Shown here piece by piece: positions 18,904 to 28,273 of a DNA stretch of 64,000 bases. Location: assembly GCF_019655435.1 (NCBI RefSeq), contig NZ_BPFH01000004.1, forward strand, positions 372,001-436,000, written 5' to 3'. Both the position numbers and the translations under genes were made by a program. The notes under the pieces are model-generated. The model was given only the letters and a program-made list of their open reading frames with translations. It had not been told where the DNA came from and made no database searches. How positions within the stretch are numbered: position 1 is the first letter of the stretch; every line of letters starts with the position of its first letter. This DNA comes from Jannaschia pagri (GTDB lineage: Bacteria; Pseudomonadota; Alphaproteobacteria; Rhodobacterales; Rhodobacteraceae).

Positions 18904-19767
18904 CTACGCGTCTTGCTGCGTCATGAACACCGCCGCAGCCAGCCCAAGCTCATAGGATGTGGAGGCGAACACCTCAGAGAAACTCTGGGCCATCGCTGCG
19001 CCATAGCCTTGACCGGCCGGCGTGCGCACAAAATCCAAGTAGCCCTGGAGATCGTCGTCCGTCAAAGGCGCATAGGCCAGCATCAGATAGCTCAGCAGCC
19101 AAAGCTCCGCCGCCTCGCGGATGTTCGCCTGTTGGCCAACCACCATTCCGACCATGTCATCTTCGACCAGATCATCACGGATGACGCCGCCCTCCGACAG
19201 GCCCCGGTAAAAGGCGAGGTTGGCATTTAGGCCACTGGCCACGTTGTTGTCCACCAGATCCAACGCCTCGATCAGCGATCCGATGAGGATGGTGCGCGGC
19301 GTCGGCTGAGCCTGGAGGACATGGGCAGCCTGTTTCGCATTGGTCTCAACGGAGGGCTGCAACATGGCGCGGCGTGCGATCAGCTCCCGCTCAATAATGC
19401 GCTGACCCAGGCCGCTGGCAAAAAACGCGCTCGCGTCGCGGGCCTCCTCCGGGGCGAGCGTCGTCACGAGGTTATCCCCAACCATCTGTTCCAACCGCTC
19501 AGGCGTCTGAATCCGAGCAACGGTCTTATCCCAGGACGCTCCGCCCCGCCCCGGGAAGAAGGTCGACTCGAGCGACCGCCCGTGCCTGGCCCCCTCTGTG
19601 GCGACGATCTGAACCAGGGGTTTCACCCGTACGGTCGCCATAAGGTCCGTCAGCGCCTCACCCTGATGTATCTCCGGGGGTGTCCCAACGCCTTGAGCCG
19701 TCACAGGCCCCGTCAAAGCCATCATGACGGCCACCGCAGATGCCATACGTCTTTTTACCTGATCCAT
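18904..19767 (-). CDS. Exported DUF2059-domain protein
   Basis: Protein of 287 residues with an N-terminal signal peptide (MDQVKRRMASAVAVMMALTG, cleavage near TAQG at about 25). The body holds two stretches of the DUF2059 type: residues about 35-130, including TLAPEEARDASAFFASGLGQ, and a C-terminal one with LQGYLDFVRTPAGQGYGAAM. The family has no established biochemical role. The start at 19767 follows GGGCAGGAG and is preferred over a longer frame that would run through the tRNA gene. Confidence 0.8.
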   Translation of the reverse strand: MDQVKRRMASAVAVMMALTGPVTAQGVGTPPEIHQGEALTDLMATVRVKPLVQIVATEGARHGRSLESTFFPGRGGASWDKTVARIQTPERLEQMVGDNLVTTLAPEEARDASAFFASGLGQRIIERELIARRAMLQPSVETNAKQAAHVLQAQPTPRTILIGSLIEALDLVDNNVASGLNANLAFYRGLSEGGVIRDDLVEDDMVGMVVGQQANIREAAELWLLSYLMLAYAPLTDDDLQGYLDFVRTPAGQGYGAAMAQSFSEVFASTSYELGLAAAVFMTQQDA

Positions 19768-19928
19768 GCTCGAACTCCTGCCCTTTTTGTTTGAGAATTC
19801 CGACTGCGAGCCGTTCCGTAAAGACCGGACTGCCGGAAAAGACCAAATCGGCGGAAAGCGCGCTTTTCCCGCCGCATCCTCTTGCGTGGATCGCGCGCCT
19901 TGCCTAAAGACGCGCCACCACCGAGCGC

Positions 19929-20018
19929 GGAGAGGTGCCGGAGTGGTCGAACGGGACGGTTTCGAAAACCGTTGTGGATGCAAGTCTACCCAGGGTTCGA
20001 ATCCCTGTCTCTCCGCCA
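19929..20018 (+). tRNA. tRNA-Ser, anticodon CGA
   Basis: Ninety bases with encoded CCA. The acceptor stem is GGAGAGG pairing with TCTCTCC, the anticodon arm is ACGGT-TTCGAAA-ACCGT with CGA at 19963-19965, the T arm is CAGGGTTCGAATCCCTG, and the long variable arm (TTGTGGATGCAAGTCTACC) marks it as a class II tRNA. It reads UCG serine codons. Confidence 0.95.
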
Positions 20019-20414
20019 CTTCACACCTTGGACATCGTGCGGCGCAGCGGCCGCTGTGACAGGTCTGCTGAATGGTAGGGAGTTACCTTTTCGACGTCTT
20101 TGAAAGCGGAGGGTGACGCCATGGGCGTCTGGCCCGCCGACTGATCGTGCCTGACATGGGTTGCTTCAAAGCGAAGAGTGGTGCGCGCATGTCGGCGGGC
20201 ATGTCGCTAATGAAATGGGGAGCTTTGCCTTTGACCTGCATTTGGTAACCTGACAATTTGGCGCTCTGCCCTCGCATGAAGATGCCTGTGATACACCGTC
20301 ACCGCGGAGCTGCCATCTTGCGTCGGGTCGACCATGGCTTGTGCGCGTAGCCAAGTGCTCCTTATGGCGGCACGGTTCAACTCAAAGATACCGAGACGAC
20401 AGCCGCGCCAACGA
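20019..20414. other. Intergenic region between tRNA-Ser and cueR
   Basis: No convincing gene or element. There is no integrase gene or direct repeat of the tRNA 3' end that would suggest an integration site. Confidence 0.5.
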
Positions 20415-20816
20415 CTACTTCTGATCGTCTGCGGCACCAGCGAGGTCGCGCAGGATCGGGCAGTCGGGCCGGTTGTCCCCCTGGCAGGACGCCACGAGCG
20501 TCGAGAGCGTCTCTCGCATGGATCGCAGTTGCGCAATCTTGGCATCGATTTGCGCCAGGTGCCCCTGTGCGACCGCCTTTACCTGAGCGCTTTCCCGGGA
20601 GTCGTCCTCATAGAGCGCCAACAGCGTCCGACAGTCCTCGATCGAAAACCCAAGGGCGCGCGCACGGCCCAAAAAGACGAGTTTATGCAAATCCGTCTCG
20701 GAGAAGGCCCGATATCCGTTGCCACTGCGGTTGGGATGGATCAGACCGATGTCCTCATAATACCGGATCGTTTTCGTGGGCAGGCCCGAGCGCCCGGACA
20801 CTTCGCCGATGTTCAT
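20415..20816 (-). CDS. cueR: MerR-family copper-responsive regulator CueR
   Basis: MerR-type regulator (133 aa). The winged-helix region reads [20 protein letters not shown] and a dimerisation helix follows. The metal loop carries the two cysteines of the CueR pattern, Cys111 and Cys119 ([14 protein letters not shown]), which bind Cu(I) or another coinage metal. Its ATG overlaps the copA stop by four bases, so it is co-transcribed with its target and acts at the operator at 23361-23379. Confidence 0.9.
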   Translation of the reverse strand: MNIGEVSGRSGLPTKTIRYYEDIGLIHPNRSGNGYRAFSETDLHKLVFLGRARALGFSIEDCRTLLALYEDDSRESAQVKAVAQGHLAQIDAKIAQLRSMRETLSTLVASCQGDNRPDCPILRDLAGAADDQK

Positions 20817-23320
20817 GGGTGCGTCTCCCTTTGGACGGACACTGGCGGGACCGACGCCCGCAATGGTGGTCGTGCCGGTCCAAGATGAACGTGCCGCAAG
20901 CGAAGCGCATTTGCCAAGACCGAGACCGAAGACAGCGCCATCGCACCAGCGGCCAACATGGGCGACAGCATCCAGCCCGTCAGCGGAAACATGGCCCCTG
21001 CCGCAATGGGCAGAAGGGCTGCATTGTATCCAAAGGCCCAGACCAGGTTTTGGCGGATGTTGGCAAGGGTCTTCCGGGACAGGTCGATGGCACGTACGAC
21101 GCCAAGGGGATCGCCTGAGGCCAGCACGACATCGGCGCTTTCGATGGCGACGTCGGTTCCGGTTCCGATTGCGATCCCGACCGAGGCGCGGGCCAAGGCT
21201 GGACCATCGTTGATGCCATCCCCCACGAAGGCGACGCGGTCGCCGTTGGAGCACAGCGCCTCCACCGCCTCAACCTTGCCGTCGGGCAGAACTCCGGCAA
21301 CGACCGTTTCGATGCCCAGGGTTTGAGCGATTGCCTGCGCCGTTTCCTGGCGGTCGCCGGTCACCAAGGCCGTCCGCACCCCACGGCTGCGCAAGGCGTC
21401 CACCGTATGGCGCGCGGTCGGTTTGATTGGGTCGGCCACACAGATTGCACCGGCCACGTCCGTGCCGATGGCCACGAAGACCACGCCCTGCCCGGCCTCG
21501 GCGGCGGCCTTCGCCAGATCGACCACGGTCGAGGGATCAATCCCCTCGGCGCGCAACATACTTTCGGTTCCCACGCGGACGGGAACGCCATCAATCTGCC
21601 CCTGCAAGCCCTGCCCCGGTGTTTCGGACCAGCCCACAACGGGTCGGAGCGCGATCTGTGCCCCCTCGGCGGCGTCTAGAATGGCGCCTGCCAACGGGTG
21701 TTGGGATTGCGCCTCTAGGCTGGCGGCAGCGGCCAAAACGGTGCCGCGATCATAGCCGTCAGCCAGCAAGATGTCCGTTACGCGGGGCTGTCCTTCGGTC
21801 AGCGTCCCCGTCTTATCGAAGGCCACAACATCCACGTCGGCCAGGGTCTGAAGAGCCTCGCCCCGACGCAAGAGGACGCCGAGGCCAGCAGCGCGTCCCG
21901 TTGCCACCATGATCGAGGTCGGCGTGGCCAACCCCATGGCACAAGGACAGGCGATAATCAGAACGGAAACTCCCGCCACCAGCGCGTTGGGCACGGCGGG
22001 CTCCGGCCCCAGCGTGAGCCAAACGAGAACCGTCAGACAGGCCAAACCCATCACGATGGGCACGAACCAAAGCGTCACGCGATCCACAAGACGCTGCACG
22101 GGCAGACGCGTGGCCTGGGCGGCCTGAACCATCGCCAAGATCTGCGCCAACCGCGCCTCCGCCCCAATCCGCGTGACAGAAACCCGGAGCGCACCGGACC
22201 CGTTCAACGTCCCACCGGTCACCTCATCTCCCATTGTCTTGGGCACCGGCAGCGGCTCGCCCGTGAGCATGGATTCGTCGATTGCGCTTGTGCCCTCCAG
22301 GACTTGGCCATCTGCGGGCACCCGTTCCCCAGGGCGCACGATCACTGTGTCGCCAACGGCCAAGGCGTCCTGGGGCACGGTCTCGACGCCGGTGTCGGTC
22401 AACCGCTGCGCGGTCTCCACGCGCAGGTCCATCAACGCGCGAATGGCGGCTCCGGTCTGGCCTTTTGCCCGGGCTTCCAGCCAACGGCCCGTCAGGATCA
22501 GGGTGACTATCACGGCAGCGGACTCGAAGTAGACGGCTCGCGCATCCGTGGGCACGAATGCCGGGGCCAAAATGACAGCGACGGAGTAGATCCACGCCGC
22601 TCCGGTGCCCAAGGCCACGAGGCTGTTCATATCCGGGCTCAGACGCGCCAGGGCGCGGAACCCAGACCTGAAAAGGGAGCGTCCGGGCCCAAACACGACC
22701 AGGGTGGTTAAGATGCCTTGAATGGTCCAAGACGTCCCCTGCCCGATGGTCATGGCAATCCAGTGATGCCACGCAGGCAGCAGGTGCCCGCCCATCTCCA
22801 ACACAAACACAGGTAATGTGAGCATGGCGGCCCAGGCCGCGCTGCGTGCCGTGGAGGCACGCTCTGCCTCCGACCTGTCGGAGGCCCCGCCGTCGCCTGC
22901 TCGCTGGACGCTTGCCCGAAAGCCTGCGGCCTCTGCGGCGGTCACCAAGTCAGACGGCGTGACAAGGTCCTCAACCGCCTGCACATGGGCCTGCCCGCTG
23001 GCGAGATTGACCCTGGCCGAGATCACGCCTGGCACGGCCATCAAAGCGGTCTCCACCCGGCCAACGCAACTGGCGCAATGCAGCCCGTCAAGGTGCAGGA
23101 GGTGGCCGGCCTGTCGTGCGGGGTATCCGGCCGTGGCCAAGGCGTCCACGGACGTACGCAACGCTTCGACATCCCGCAGGTGCAGCGTGACGGTCCCGTC
23201 GGCGAGGTTTGCCGACGCCTGACTTAGCCCCTCCAAAGGCTCCAGCGCCCGTGTGACGCGCGCCGCGCAACCGCCGCAGGACATGCCCTCGATGGGAAAG
23301 GTGGTGATGGTCTCGCTCAC
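20813..23320 (-). CDS. copA: Cu(I)-exporting P1B-type ATPase
   Basis: Copper efflux pump (835 aa). Two N-terminal metal-binding domains carry GMSCGGC (about 13-19) and GLHCASC (about 79-85). Then come the transmembrane helices, the actuator TGE ([10 protein letters not shown]), the intramembrane CPC site ([15 protein letters not shown]), the phosphorylation site DKTGTLTEG, the SQHPLA nucleotide contact and the hinge [13 protein letters not shown]. All catalytic features are intact. The promoter has the CueR layout, so the gene should be induced by copper. Confidence 0.95.
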   Translation of the reverse strand: MSETITTFPIEGMSCGGCAARVTRALEPLEGLSQASANLADGTVTLHLRDVEALRTSVDALATAGYPARQAGHLLHLDGLHCASCVGRVETALMAVPGVISARVNLASGQAHVQAVEDLVTPSDLVTAAEAAGFRASVQRAGDGGASDRSEAERASTARSAAWAAMLTLPVFVLEMGGHLLPAWHHWIAMTIGQGTSWTIQGILTTLVVFGPGRSLFRSGFRALARLSPDMNSLVALGTGAAWIYSVAVILAPAFVPTDARAVYFESAAVIVTLILTGRWLEARAKGQTGAAIRALMDLRVETAQRLTDTGVETVPQDALAVGDTVIVRPGERVPADGQVLEGTSAIDESMLTGEPLPVPKTMGDEVTGGTLNGSGALRVSVTRIGAEARLAQILAMVQAAQATRLPVQRLVDRVTLWFVPIVMGLACLTVLVWLTLGPEPAVPNALVAGVSVLIIACPCAMGLATPTSIMVATGRAAGLGVLLRRGEALQTLADVDVVAFDKTGTLTEGQPRVTDILLADGYDRGTVLAAAASLEAQSQHPLAGAILDAAEGAQIALRPVVGWSETPGQGLQGQIDGVPVRVGTESMLRAEGIDPSTVVDLAKAAAEAGQGVVFVAIGTDVAGAICVADPIKPTARHTVDALRSRGVRTALVTGDRQETAQAIAQTLGIETVVAGVLPDGKVEAVEALCSNGDRVAFVGDGINDGPALARASVGIAIGTGTDVAIESADVVLASGDPLGVVRAIDLSRKTLANIRQNLVWAFGYNAALLPIAAGAMFPLTGWMLSPMLAAGAMALSSVSVLANALRLRHVHLGPARPPLRASVPPVSVQRETHP

Positions 23321-23352
23321 GGTAGATCCTTGGCGCTATCGGTCTCAGCAGC

Positions 23353-23383
23353 CAGATAGGGCTTCCAGTAACTGGAAGCTCAA
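23353..23383 (-). promoter_or_regulatory. CueR-controlled copA promoter
   Basis: GCTTCCAGT-A-ACTGGAAGC (23361-23379) is a perfect 9+1+9 dyad. On the minus strand it lies between TTGAGC (-35, 23378-23383) and TATCTG (-10, 23353-23358). The spacer is 19 bases, the overlong spacing that MerR-family activators untwist. copA starts 33 bases further on. Confidence 0.92.
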
Positions 23384-23409
23384 GGGTTCTATCGTGAGCG
23401 TTGCCTGGC

Positions 23410-24618
23410 TTATGTGACGCGGGACCTGGCCGCATAGGCCGGATTGTCCCAGAGGCGATCCGCTAGCACCTCTGCAAGGCACGCGACTGCTCGGTCAACA
23501 TCGGCCTCATCCAGATACAAAGGCGTGAACCCAAACCGCATGATGTCCGGGGCGCGGAAATCGCCGATCACGTCGCGCGCGATGAGGGCCTGCATGGCGG
23601 CATAGCCATGTTCGAAGTGGAACGACACTTGGCTGCCCCGCTGCTCGGGGGCCCGGGGACTGGCCAGGCGCAGGTCTGGGCATGCGGCCTCGACGCCCGC
23701 AATAAAGCGTTCCGACAGAGCGATTGAGGCCGCGCGCACCTCTGCCATGGACACCCCATCCCATACGGAAAGCGCGGCCTCCAACGCGGCCAGTTGCAGA
23801 ACGGGCGGCGTGCCCACGCGCAACCGCTCGATGCCGCCTGCGGGGCGGTAGGTCGTCTCAAACGCGAAGGGCGCCGCATGGCCGAGCCAACCCGACAGCG
23901 CGGGCGCGATGGTGTCGATCAGGTCTGGACGGGCATAGATGAACGCGGGCGCACCAGGACCTCCGTTCAAGTACTTGTAGGTGCAGCCCACGGCAAACTC
24001 CGCTGCGCATCCCGTCACATCCACGGGCACGGCCCCGGCGCTATGGGCCAGGTCCCAGATCATGACGGCCCCGGCGGCTTGGGCGATCTGCGTGATCTCG
24101 GCCATGTCGTGCATCCGACCCGTCCGGTAGTCCACCTGGGTCAGCAGCACGGCAGCTACGTCTTCCGAGATCGCCTCGGGGATCTCTTCGGGTGCAACGA
24201 TACGCAGCTGATGGCCTCGGTCCAACTCCGCGATGAGGCCTTCGGCCATATAGAGGTCAGAGGGAAAGTTGCCGCTGTCCGACAGCACGATGCGCCGGTC
24301 AGGCCGCAGGGACAGCGCCGCCGACAGCGCCTGATGCACTTTGATGGACAGGGTGTCGCCCATGGTCACGCTGCCCGAGGGGGCGCCGATCAGGGGCGCG
24401 ATCAGATCCCCAACCCGGCGGGGCTGATCCATCCAGCCATGCAGGTTCCAGCCTTTGATGAGGTCGGCGCCCCATTCCGCTTGCATGACGCGGGCAACCG
24501 CCTCGGGCACCGCGCGCGGCAAAGGCCCGAGTGAGTTGCCATCCAGGTAAACCAGCCCCTCGGGCAGATCGAACAAGTGTTTCCGTGTGATGCCCAAGGT
24601 CGTCAGCGGCCCATCCAA
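23410..24618 (-). CDS. kynU: Kynureninase
   Basis: PLP enzyme (402 aa) that cleaves L-kynurenine to anthranilate and alanine. Family blocks are VYLDGNSLGPLP near the N-terminus, MGDTLSIKVHQALSAAL, the cofactor aspartate in MIWDLAHSAGAVPVD and the Schiff-base lysine in GCTYKYLNGGPGAPAF. Length is normal. It is the last gene of an operon with an SDR, a zinc alcohol dehydrogenase and an enolase-superfamily dehydratase, overlapping the SDR end by 16 bases. The usual partners, tryptophan dioxygenase and kynurenine formamidase, are not nearby, so its linkage to this operon is unexplained. Confidence 0.92.
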   Translation of the reverse strand: MDGPLTTLGITRKHLFDLPEGLVYLDGNSLGPLPRAVPEAVARVMQAEWGADLIKGWNLHGWMDQPRRVGDLIAPLIGAPSGSVTMGDTLSIKVHQALSAALSLRPDRRIVLSDSGNFPSDLYMAEGLIAELDRGHQLRIVAPEEIPEAISEDVAAVLLTQVDYRTGRMHDMAEITQIAQAAGAVMIWDLAHSAGAVPVDVTGCAAEFAVGCTYKYLNGGPGAPAFIYARPDLIDTIAPALSGWLGHAAPFAFETTYRPAGGIERLRVGTPPVLQLAALEAALSVWDGVSMAEVRAASIALSERFIAGVEAACPDLRLASPRAPEQRGSQVSFHFEHGYAAMQALIARDVIGDFRAPDIMRFGFTPLYLDEADVDRAVACLAEVLADRLWDNPAYAARSRVT

Positions 24619-25373
24619 CCGCCATCCACGAGCATCACATGCCCGTTCATGTAGGACGATGCCTCAGAGGCCAGGAACACCACAGGTCCGGCGAAATCCT
24701 CGGGGCGGCCCCAGCGGCCTGCCGGGATGCGGTCCAAGATGGCCTTGGACCGGACGGGATCGTTGCGCAGCGCCTCGGTGTTGTCGGTATCGATATAGCC
24801 TGGCGCGATAGCGTTGACGTTTACGCCCTGGCCCGCCCATTCGTTCGCGAAGGCCATGGTCAACTGCCCGATGCCGCCCTTGGAGGCGGCGTAGCCCGGC
24901 ACCGTGATCCCGCCTTGGAACGTCAGCAGCGAGGCGGTGAAGATCACCTTGCCCGCACCACGCGCCACCATGGTGCGCCCCACCTCGCGTGTCAGGATGA
25001 ACTGGGCGTTCAGGTTCACCTCGATCACCTTGTCCCACATCTCGTCCGGGTGCTCGGCGGCGGGGGTGCGAAGAATGGTGCCGGCGTTGTTCACCAGGAT
25101 ATCGATCTGGGGATGGTTGGCCAGGACCTGGGCCGCAAAGGACCGCACGGCGGCCCTGTCGCTAAAGTCGCAGGCATAGCCCGTGAAGCGGCGGCCCGTA
25201 GCCTCGACGGCGGCGCCAACCTTGGAGCCCTCGGCCTCCAGGGTGGCGGACACACCGATCACGTCGGCTCCCGCTTCGGCCAAGGCCACGGCCATGCCGC
25301 GCCCGATGCCGCGCTTGGCCCCGGTCACAAGGGCCGTCTTGCCCGCCAGCGAAAAGGTATCCAGCACGCCCAT
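24603..25373 (-). CDS. Short-chain dehydrogenase/reductase, KduD-like
   Basis: NAD(P)-dependent oxidoreductase (256 aa) of the classical SDR family. The cofactor loop is TGAKRGIGRG, the NNAG block is VNNAGTI, and the catalytic Ser and YxxxK lie in FTASLLTFQGG and YAASKGG. The opening LDTFSLAGKTALVTG resembles 2-dehydro-3-deoxy-D-gluconate 5-dehydrogenases (KduD), which act on sugar acids. The substrate is inference. ATG 25373 shares one base with the stop of the upstream dehydrogenase. Confidence 0.85.
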   Translation of the reverse strand: MGVLDTFSLAGKTALVTGAKRGIGRGMAVALAEAGADVIGVSATLEAEGSKVGAAVEATGRRFTGYACDFSDRAAVRSFAAQVLANHPQIDILVNNAGTILRTPAAEHPDEMWDKVIEVNLNAQFILTREVGRTMVARGAGKVIFTASLLTFQGGITVPGYAASKGGIGQLTMAFANEWAGQGVNVNAIAPGYIDTDNTEALRNDPVRSKAILDRIPAGRWGRPEDFAGPVVFLASEASSYMNGHVMLVDGGWMGR

Positions 25374-26404
25374 CACGCGTCCTCCGTCATGCGGATCATG
25401 GATTTCATGGCGTTGGGGTTCTGGGTCAACGTCTCGAAGGCCGACTGGATTTGGTCGATCCCTTGGATGTCGGTGATAAAGGCCTCGCAATCGACCACGC
25501 CCTTGGCGAGCAAGCCCATGGCGGTGTCATAGTCCTCGGGTCGGTAGACCCGCGCGCCCAGCAGGTCCAACTCCCGCCAGAAGAACTGGAACATGTCGAC
25601 CGTGGGCTTGGTGGCATGGATCGCGACCATGCAGATGCGCCCTCGCGTGGCGGCGGCGGCGGTCATCAGGTCGACGCCCTGTTGGCTGCCAGAGACCTCG
25701 AAGATCACATCCGCGCCCTTGCCGCCTGTCGCGGCATGGACCGCCTCGGCCACATCACCGTCCTTGGGGTTGAGCGTCTCGAACCCGAGCCCCTTTGCAA
25801 AGGCCAAACGGTTTTCGTTGATTTCGGTGACCGTGACCTTGGCCACCGCCTCCCGCGCGACCATGGCGACCAGCATCCCGATGGGACCGCCCCCGATCAC
25901 AAGCACGTCTTCGCCCGGTTGCACGGCGGCGCGGCTCACGTCATGGCAGGCCACAGCCAGCGGTTCGATCAGGGCGGCGTGGGACAGGTCCAGCCCGTCA
26001 GGCAGCACATGGATCGTATGGGCAGGCACGTTCCAGCGTTGCTGAAACGCGCCGTCGTTGTCGATCCCGATGAAGGTCAGGTTGTGGCAGATGTGTTCGT
26101 GTCCCGCGCGGCAGGCCGGACAGTCGCCGCAATGGTCCAGCGGACGCACGACGATGGGCTGACCGGGGGCCAGGCCCTCGACCCCCTCGCCCAGGGCCGC
26201 GATCCGGCCCGACATTTCGTGACCGATGGTCCGCTCGAACCCCACGCGGGCGTCCATGTGGCCCAGGTAGATGTGCAGATCCGTGCCACAGATCCCGCAA
26301 TAGGCCACGTCGATCTGAACCTGACCGGGTCCAGGTGGCGGGGTCTCGACCGTCTCAATGGTAAATGTCTTATCGCCGCGATAGACGGCTGCCTTGCTGC
26401 TCAT
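25373..26404 (-). CDS. Zinc-dependent alcohol/polyol dehydrogenase
   Basis: Medium-chain dehydrogenase (343 aa). The catalytic zinc ligands are in YCGICGTD and TIGHEMSG, the structural zinc cysteines in CGDCPACRAGHEHIC, and the nucleotide fold in VIGGGPIGMLVAM. It belongs to the group containing L-gulonate 5-dehydrogenase, sorbitol and threonine dehydrogenases. Together with the enolase-superfamily neighbour it suggests sugar-acid or polyol breakdown, which is inference from neighbours. The start at 26404 is the first ATG in a context without conflict with the preceding gene (gap 11 bases). Confidence 0.85.
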   Translation of the reverse strand: MSSKAAVYRGDKTFTIETVETPPPGPGQVQIDVAYCGICGTDLHIYLGHMDARVGFERTIGHEMSGRIAALGEGVEGLAPGQPIVVRPLDHCGDCPACRAGHEHICHNLTFIGIDNDGAFQQRWNVPAHTIHVLPDGLDLSHAALIEPLAVACHDVSRAAVQPGEDVLVIGGGPIGMLVAMVAREAVAKVTVTEINENRLAFAKGLGFETLNPKDGDVAEAVHAATGGKGADVIFEVSGSQQGVDLMTAAAATRGRICMVAIHATKPTVDMFQFFWRELDLLGARVYRPEDYDTAMGLLAKGVVDCEAFITDIQGIDQIQSAFETLTQNPNAMKSMIRMTEDA

Positions 26405-26415
26405 GGGGGTCCTTT

Positions 26416-27510
26416 CTAGGGCAGGAGGTTTGCCGCGTTCAGCTTGTCCCAGTCGAAGGCTACCCCGATGCCAGGGGCGTCCGGCGCAACGGCGCGGGCG
26501 TCTTCGACGACCAAGGGCCGCGTTGTGTAGGTGTCTATGGGAAAGCTGTGTACTTCCAACCAGCCACCATGGGGTTGGCTGGCGACGAGCGAGACGTGCA
26601 GCTCCTGCATCCCATGGCTGCAAACGGGGATGCCCGCTCCCTTCGCCCGCTCCGCCACTTGCAACCACCCGGTGATGCCCCCGCAGTTGGAGGCATCGGG
26701 CTGAATGAAGCTCAGCTTGGACTGCGCGAAGGCGTAGTCGAACTCGTGAATCGTATGGAGGTTTTCGCCCATGGCCAGTGGCATGCCCGAGGCCTCGGCG
26801 ATGCGGGCGTATCCCGCGTAATCATCGGGGATGGTCGGTTCCTCGAACCACGTGATGTCATAGGGGTCGAAGGCGCGCGCCGCCTCGATGGCCTGCTCTA
26901 CCGACATGGAGTAATTCGCATCGACCATGAAGGTCACATCCGGCCCGATCGCCTCGCGCACGGCGGCGACCCGGGCCACATCTTGGGCGAGGGTCGGCTG
27001 CCCGACCTTGATCTTCACCCCGTCAAAGCCGCGGGCCACGTAGCCCTTCACGCTGTCCACCAGCTTGGGCAGGTCGTAGCCTAGGTCAATGCCACCGCAA
27101 TAGGCCCGACAGGTTCGTCCCGCCCCACCGGCCATCTGCCACAGCGCCTGCCCGCTCCGCTTGCCACGCAGATCCCAGAGCGCGATATCCACCGCCGAGA
27201 TGGCGAAGGACGCGATCCCGCCTCGCGCCACGTAGTGGACGTGCCACTTCATCGCCTCATGGAGGTCCTCGACCGGGGCCGCGTCTTGGCCCATCAGGAA
27301 GGGCGTCAGGTCATGTCGGACCATCGCCTCAATCGCGTGACCACCCTTGCCGCCGGTGTAGGTGTAGCCGGTTCCCGCCAACCCGTCGTCCGTCTGGATC
27401 GTGACGGTGACCAGCTCAAAGAAGTGATGGTCGCCGTGTTTGGCATCCACCAGAACCTCGGCGAGCGGCACCTGAAACAGGCGCACGTCGATAGAAGTGA
27501 TCGTCGACAC
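26416..27510 (-). CDS. Enolase-superfamily protein, mandelate racemase-like dehydratase
   Basis: Enolase-superfamily enzyme (364 aa) of the mandelate racemase subgroup. The pattern is a KxK pair in GVKIKVGQ, metal ligands Asp, Glu and Glu in [15 protein letters not shown] and MGENLHT, and a general base His in CSHGMQE. This layout is typical of sugar-acid dehydratases and racemases; the substrate cannot be read from it. The GTG at 27510 is chosen because GAGGGGAGG precedes it at good spacing; an upstream frame extends 12 codons without a ribosome-binding site. First gene of the operon ending with kynU. Confidence 0.86.
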   Translation of the reverse strand: MSTITSIDVRLFQVPLAEVLVDAKHGDHHFFELVTVTIQTDDGLAGTGYTYTGGKGGHAIEAMVRHDLTPFLMGQDAAPVEDLHEAMKWHVHYVARGGIASFAISAVDIALWDLRGKRSGQALWQMAGGAGRTCRAYCGGIDLGYDLPKLVDSVKGYVARGFDGVKIKVGQPTLAQDVARVAAVREAIGPDVTFMVDANYSMSVEQAIEAARAFDPYDITWFEEPTIPDDYAGYARIAEASGMPLAMGENLHTIHEFDYAFAQSKLSFIQPDASNCGGITGWLQVAERAKGAGIPVCSHGMQELHVSLVASQPHGGWLEVHSFPIDTYTTRPLVVEDARAVAPDAPGIGVAFDWDKLNAANLLP

Positions 27511-27629
27511 GTCCCGCCTCCCCTCGGTCCCTGCTCGCCGCATCATGGTCGGATATTTCGAAATGGCAATGGCCGGGGCGAGGCTCGCCCTTGGCTTGGC
27601 ACGTTGGGTCGAGCCGTCCGTTGATGGAC

Positions 27630-27665
27630 AAAAAAAGCCCCAACGGCACGTCGGCAGTCGGGGCC
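27630..27665 (-). terminator. Intrinsic terminator behind the 50-residue membrane-protein gene
   Basis: GCCCCAAC (27637-27644) faces GTCGGGGC (27658-27665) with one mismatch, and on the minus strand the hairpin is followed by seven T (27630-27636). It lies about 35 bases after the stop of the small gene at 27700-27852 and upstream of the dehydratase operon. Confidence 0.82.
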
Positions 27666-27699
27666 AGAAACTCAGACGCGTGTTCTGGATTGGGGAAGG

Positions 27700-27852
27700 T
27701 TATCGCGTGACCCTATGGACGTAGTAGGCCACCACCAGCGTCAGACCGACGATGGCGACGAGTGTCGCGCCCAGATGCGAGGCCTCAAGGGTGATGCCCA
27801 AAAGGGACAGCTCCACAAGCGGTTCACAGGCAGAAGACGAAGCGGCAGGCAT
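27700..27852 (-). CDS. Small single-helix membrane protein, uncharacterised
   Basis: Fifty residues: a polar start, then LSLLGITLEASHLGATLVAI and a hydrophobic helix to about residue 43, ending YYVHRVTR, so the positively charged tail would face the cytoplasm. CGGAGA precedes the ATG by six bases, and a good intrinsic terminator follows on the same strand, which together argue for a real transcription unit. No family is recognised. Roles for such peptides include subunits of membrane complexes or regulators; none can be assigned. Confidence 0.5.
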   Translation of the reverse strand: MPAASSSACEPLVELSLLGITLEASHLGATLVAIVGLTLVVAYYVHRVTR

Positions 27853-28273
27853 GGCAGATCTCCGAAGTGTGAGTGGGACCTCAAAAGTAGCCGCTGTCAC
27901 CGGCCAGCACCTACGCCGCAGACTGCGGTCCTAACGCTACGACCTTTTGGACATTGACGTTGACGGAGATGGGGATTCGTCGCGTGGGCGGTCGTGGCAC
28001 TGGGCTACGCGTAACATTTACAAGCTTGTAAATCTGGGGTCGGACCGCTCGCACCACTGTGATCTTGCATTTTTGTCGGTACGAATGCCCAAGATTTGTT
28101 GTGGATTGCGTGGGACGCCGCCGGTCAAAGCCGATGCCCCGCTGATCCGCAATCGGATGCGAGTTCTGACCGGTTCGATTCGACCTTCAAAAACGACATC
28201 CCCCCGTCGCAAGGGCGCATGATGTGACCGTGCTGACCCTTAGCCTTTCCGGAAACGGCGGAGGGCACGGGAC
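27853..28273. other. Intergenic region between the small membrane-protein gene and the FAD/GcvT gene
   Basis: Divergent promoter region of about 420 bases. It contains a CCGCAG-A-CTGCGG dyad (27916-27928) and a perfect 18-base palindrome (28016-28033). No gene recognised. Confidence 0.5.
28016..28033. promoter_or_regulatory. Perfect 18-base palindrome, candidate operator
   Basis: ATTTACAAGCTTGTAAAT is fully self-complementary and AT-rich in a GC-rich genome. Its ACAAGCTTGT core resembles operators of GntR-family catabolic regulators. It lies about 240 bases before the FAD/GcvT gene and about 165 bases before the small membrane-protein gene. No regulator gene is adjacent. Confidence 0.45.

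Noticed and set aside
17281-19230. A 649-codon open frame on the plus strand opposite rpmA and rplU
   Set aside because: It runs antisense to two ribosomal protein genes with clear family motifs; long open frames opposite GC-rich genes are expected because stop codons are rare there.
19768-20019. N-terminal extension of the DUF2059 protein through the tRNA region
   Set aside because: The extension would translate the tRNA-Ser gene in antisense and removes the signal peptide from the N-terminus; ATG 19767 has a good ribosome-binding site.
20019-20414. An integration site at the tRNA-Ser 3' end
   Set aside because: No integrase, no repeat of the tRNA end and no foreign-looking genes follow; copA-cueR is ordinary in composition.
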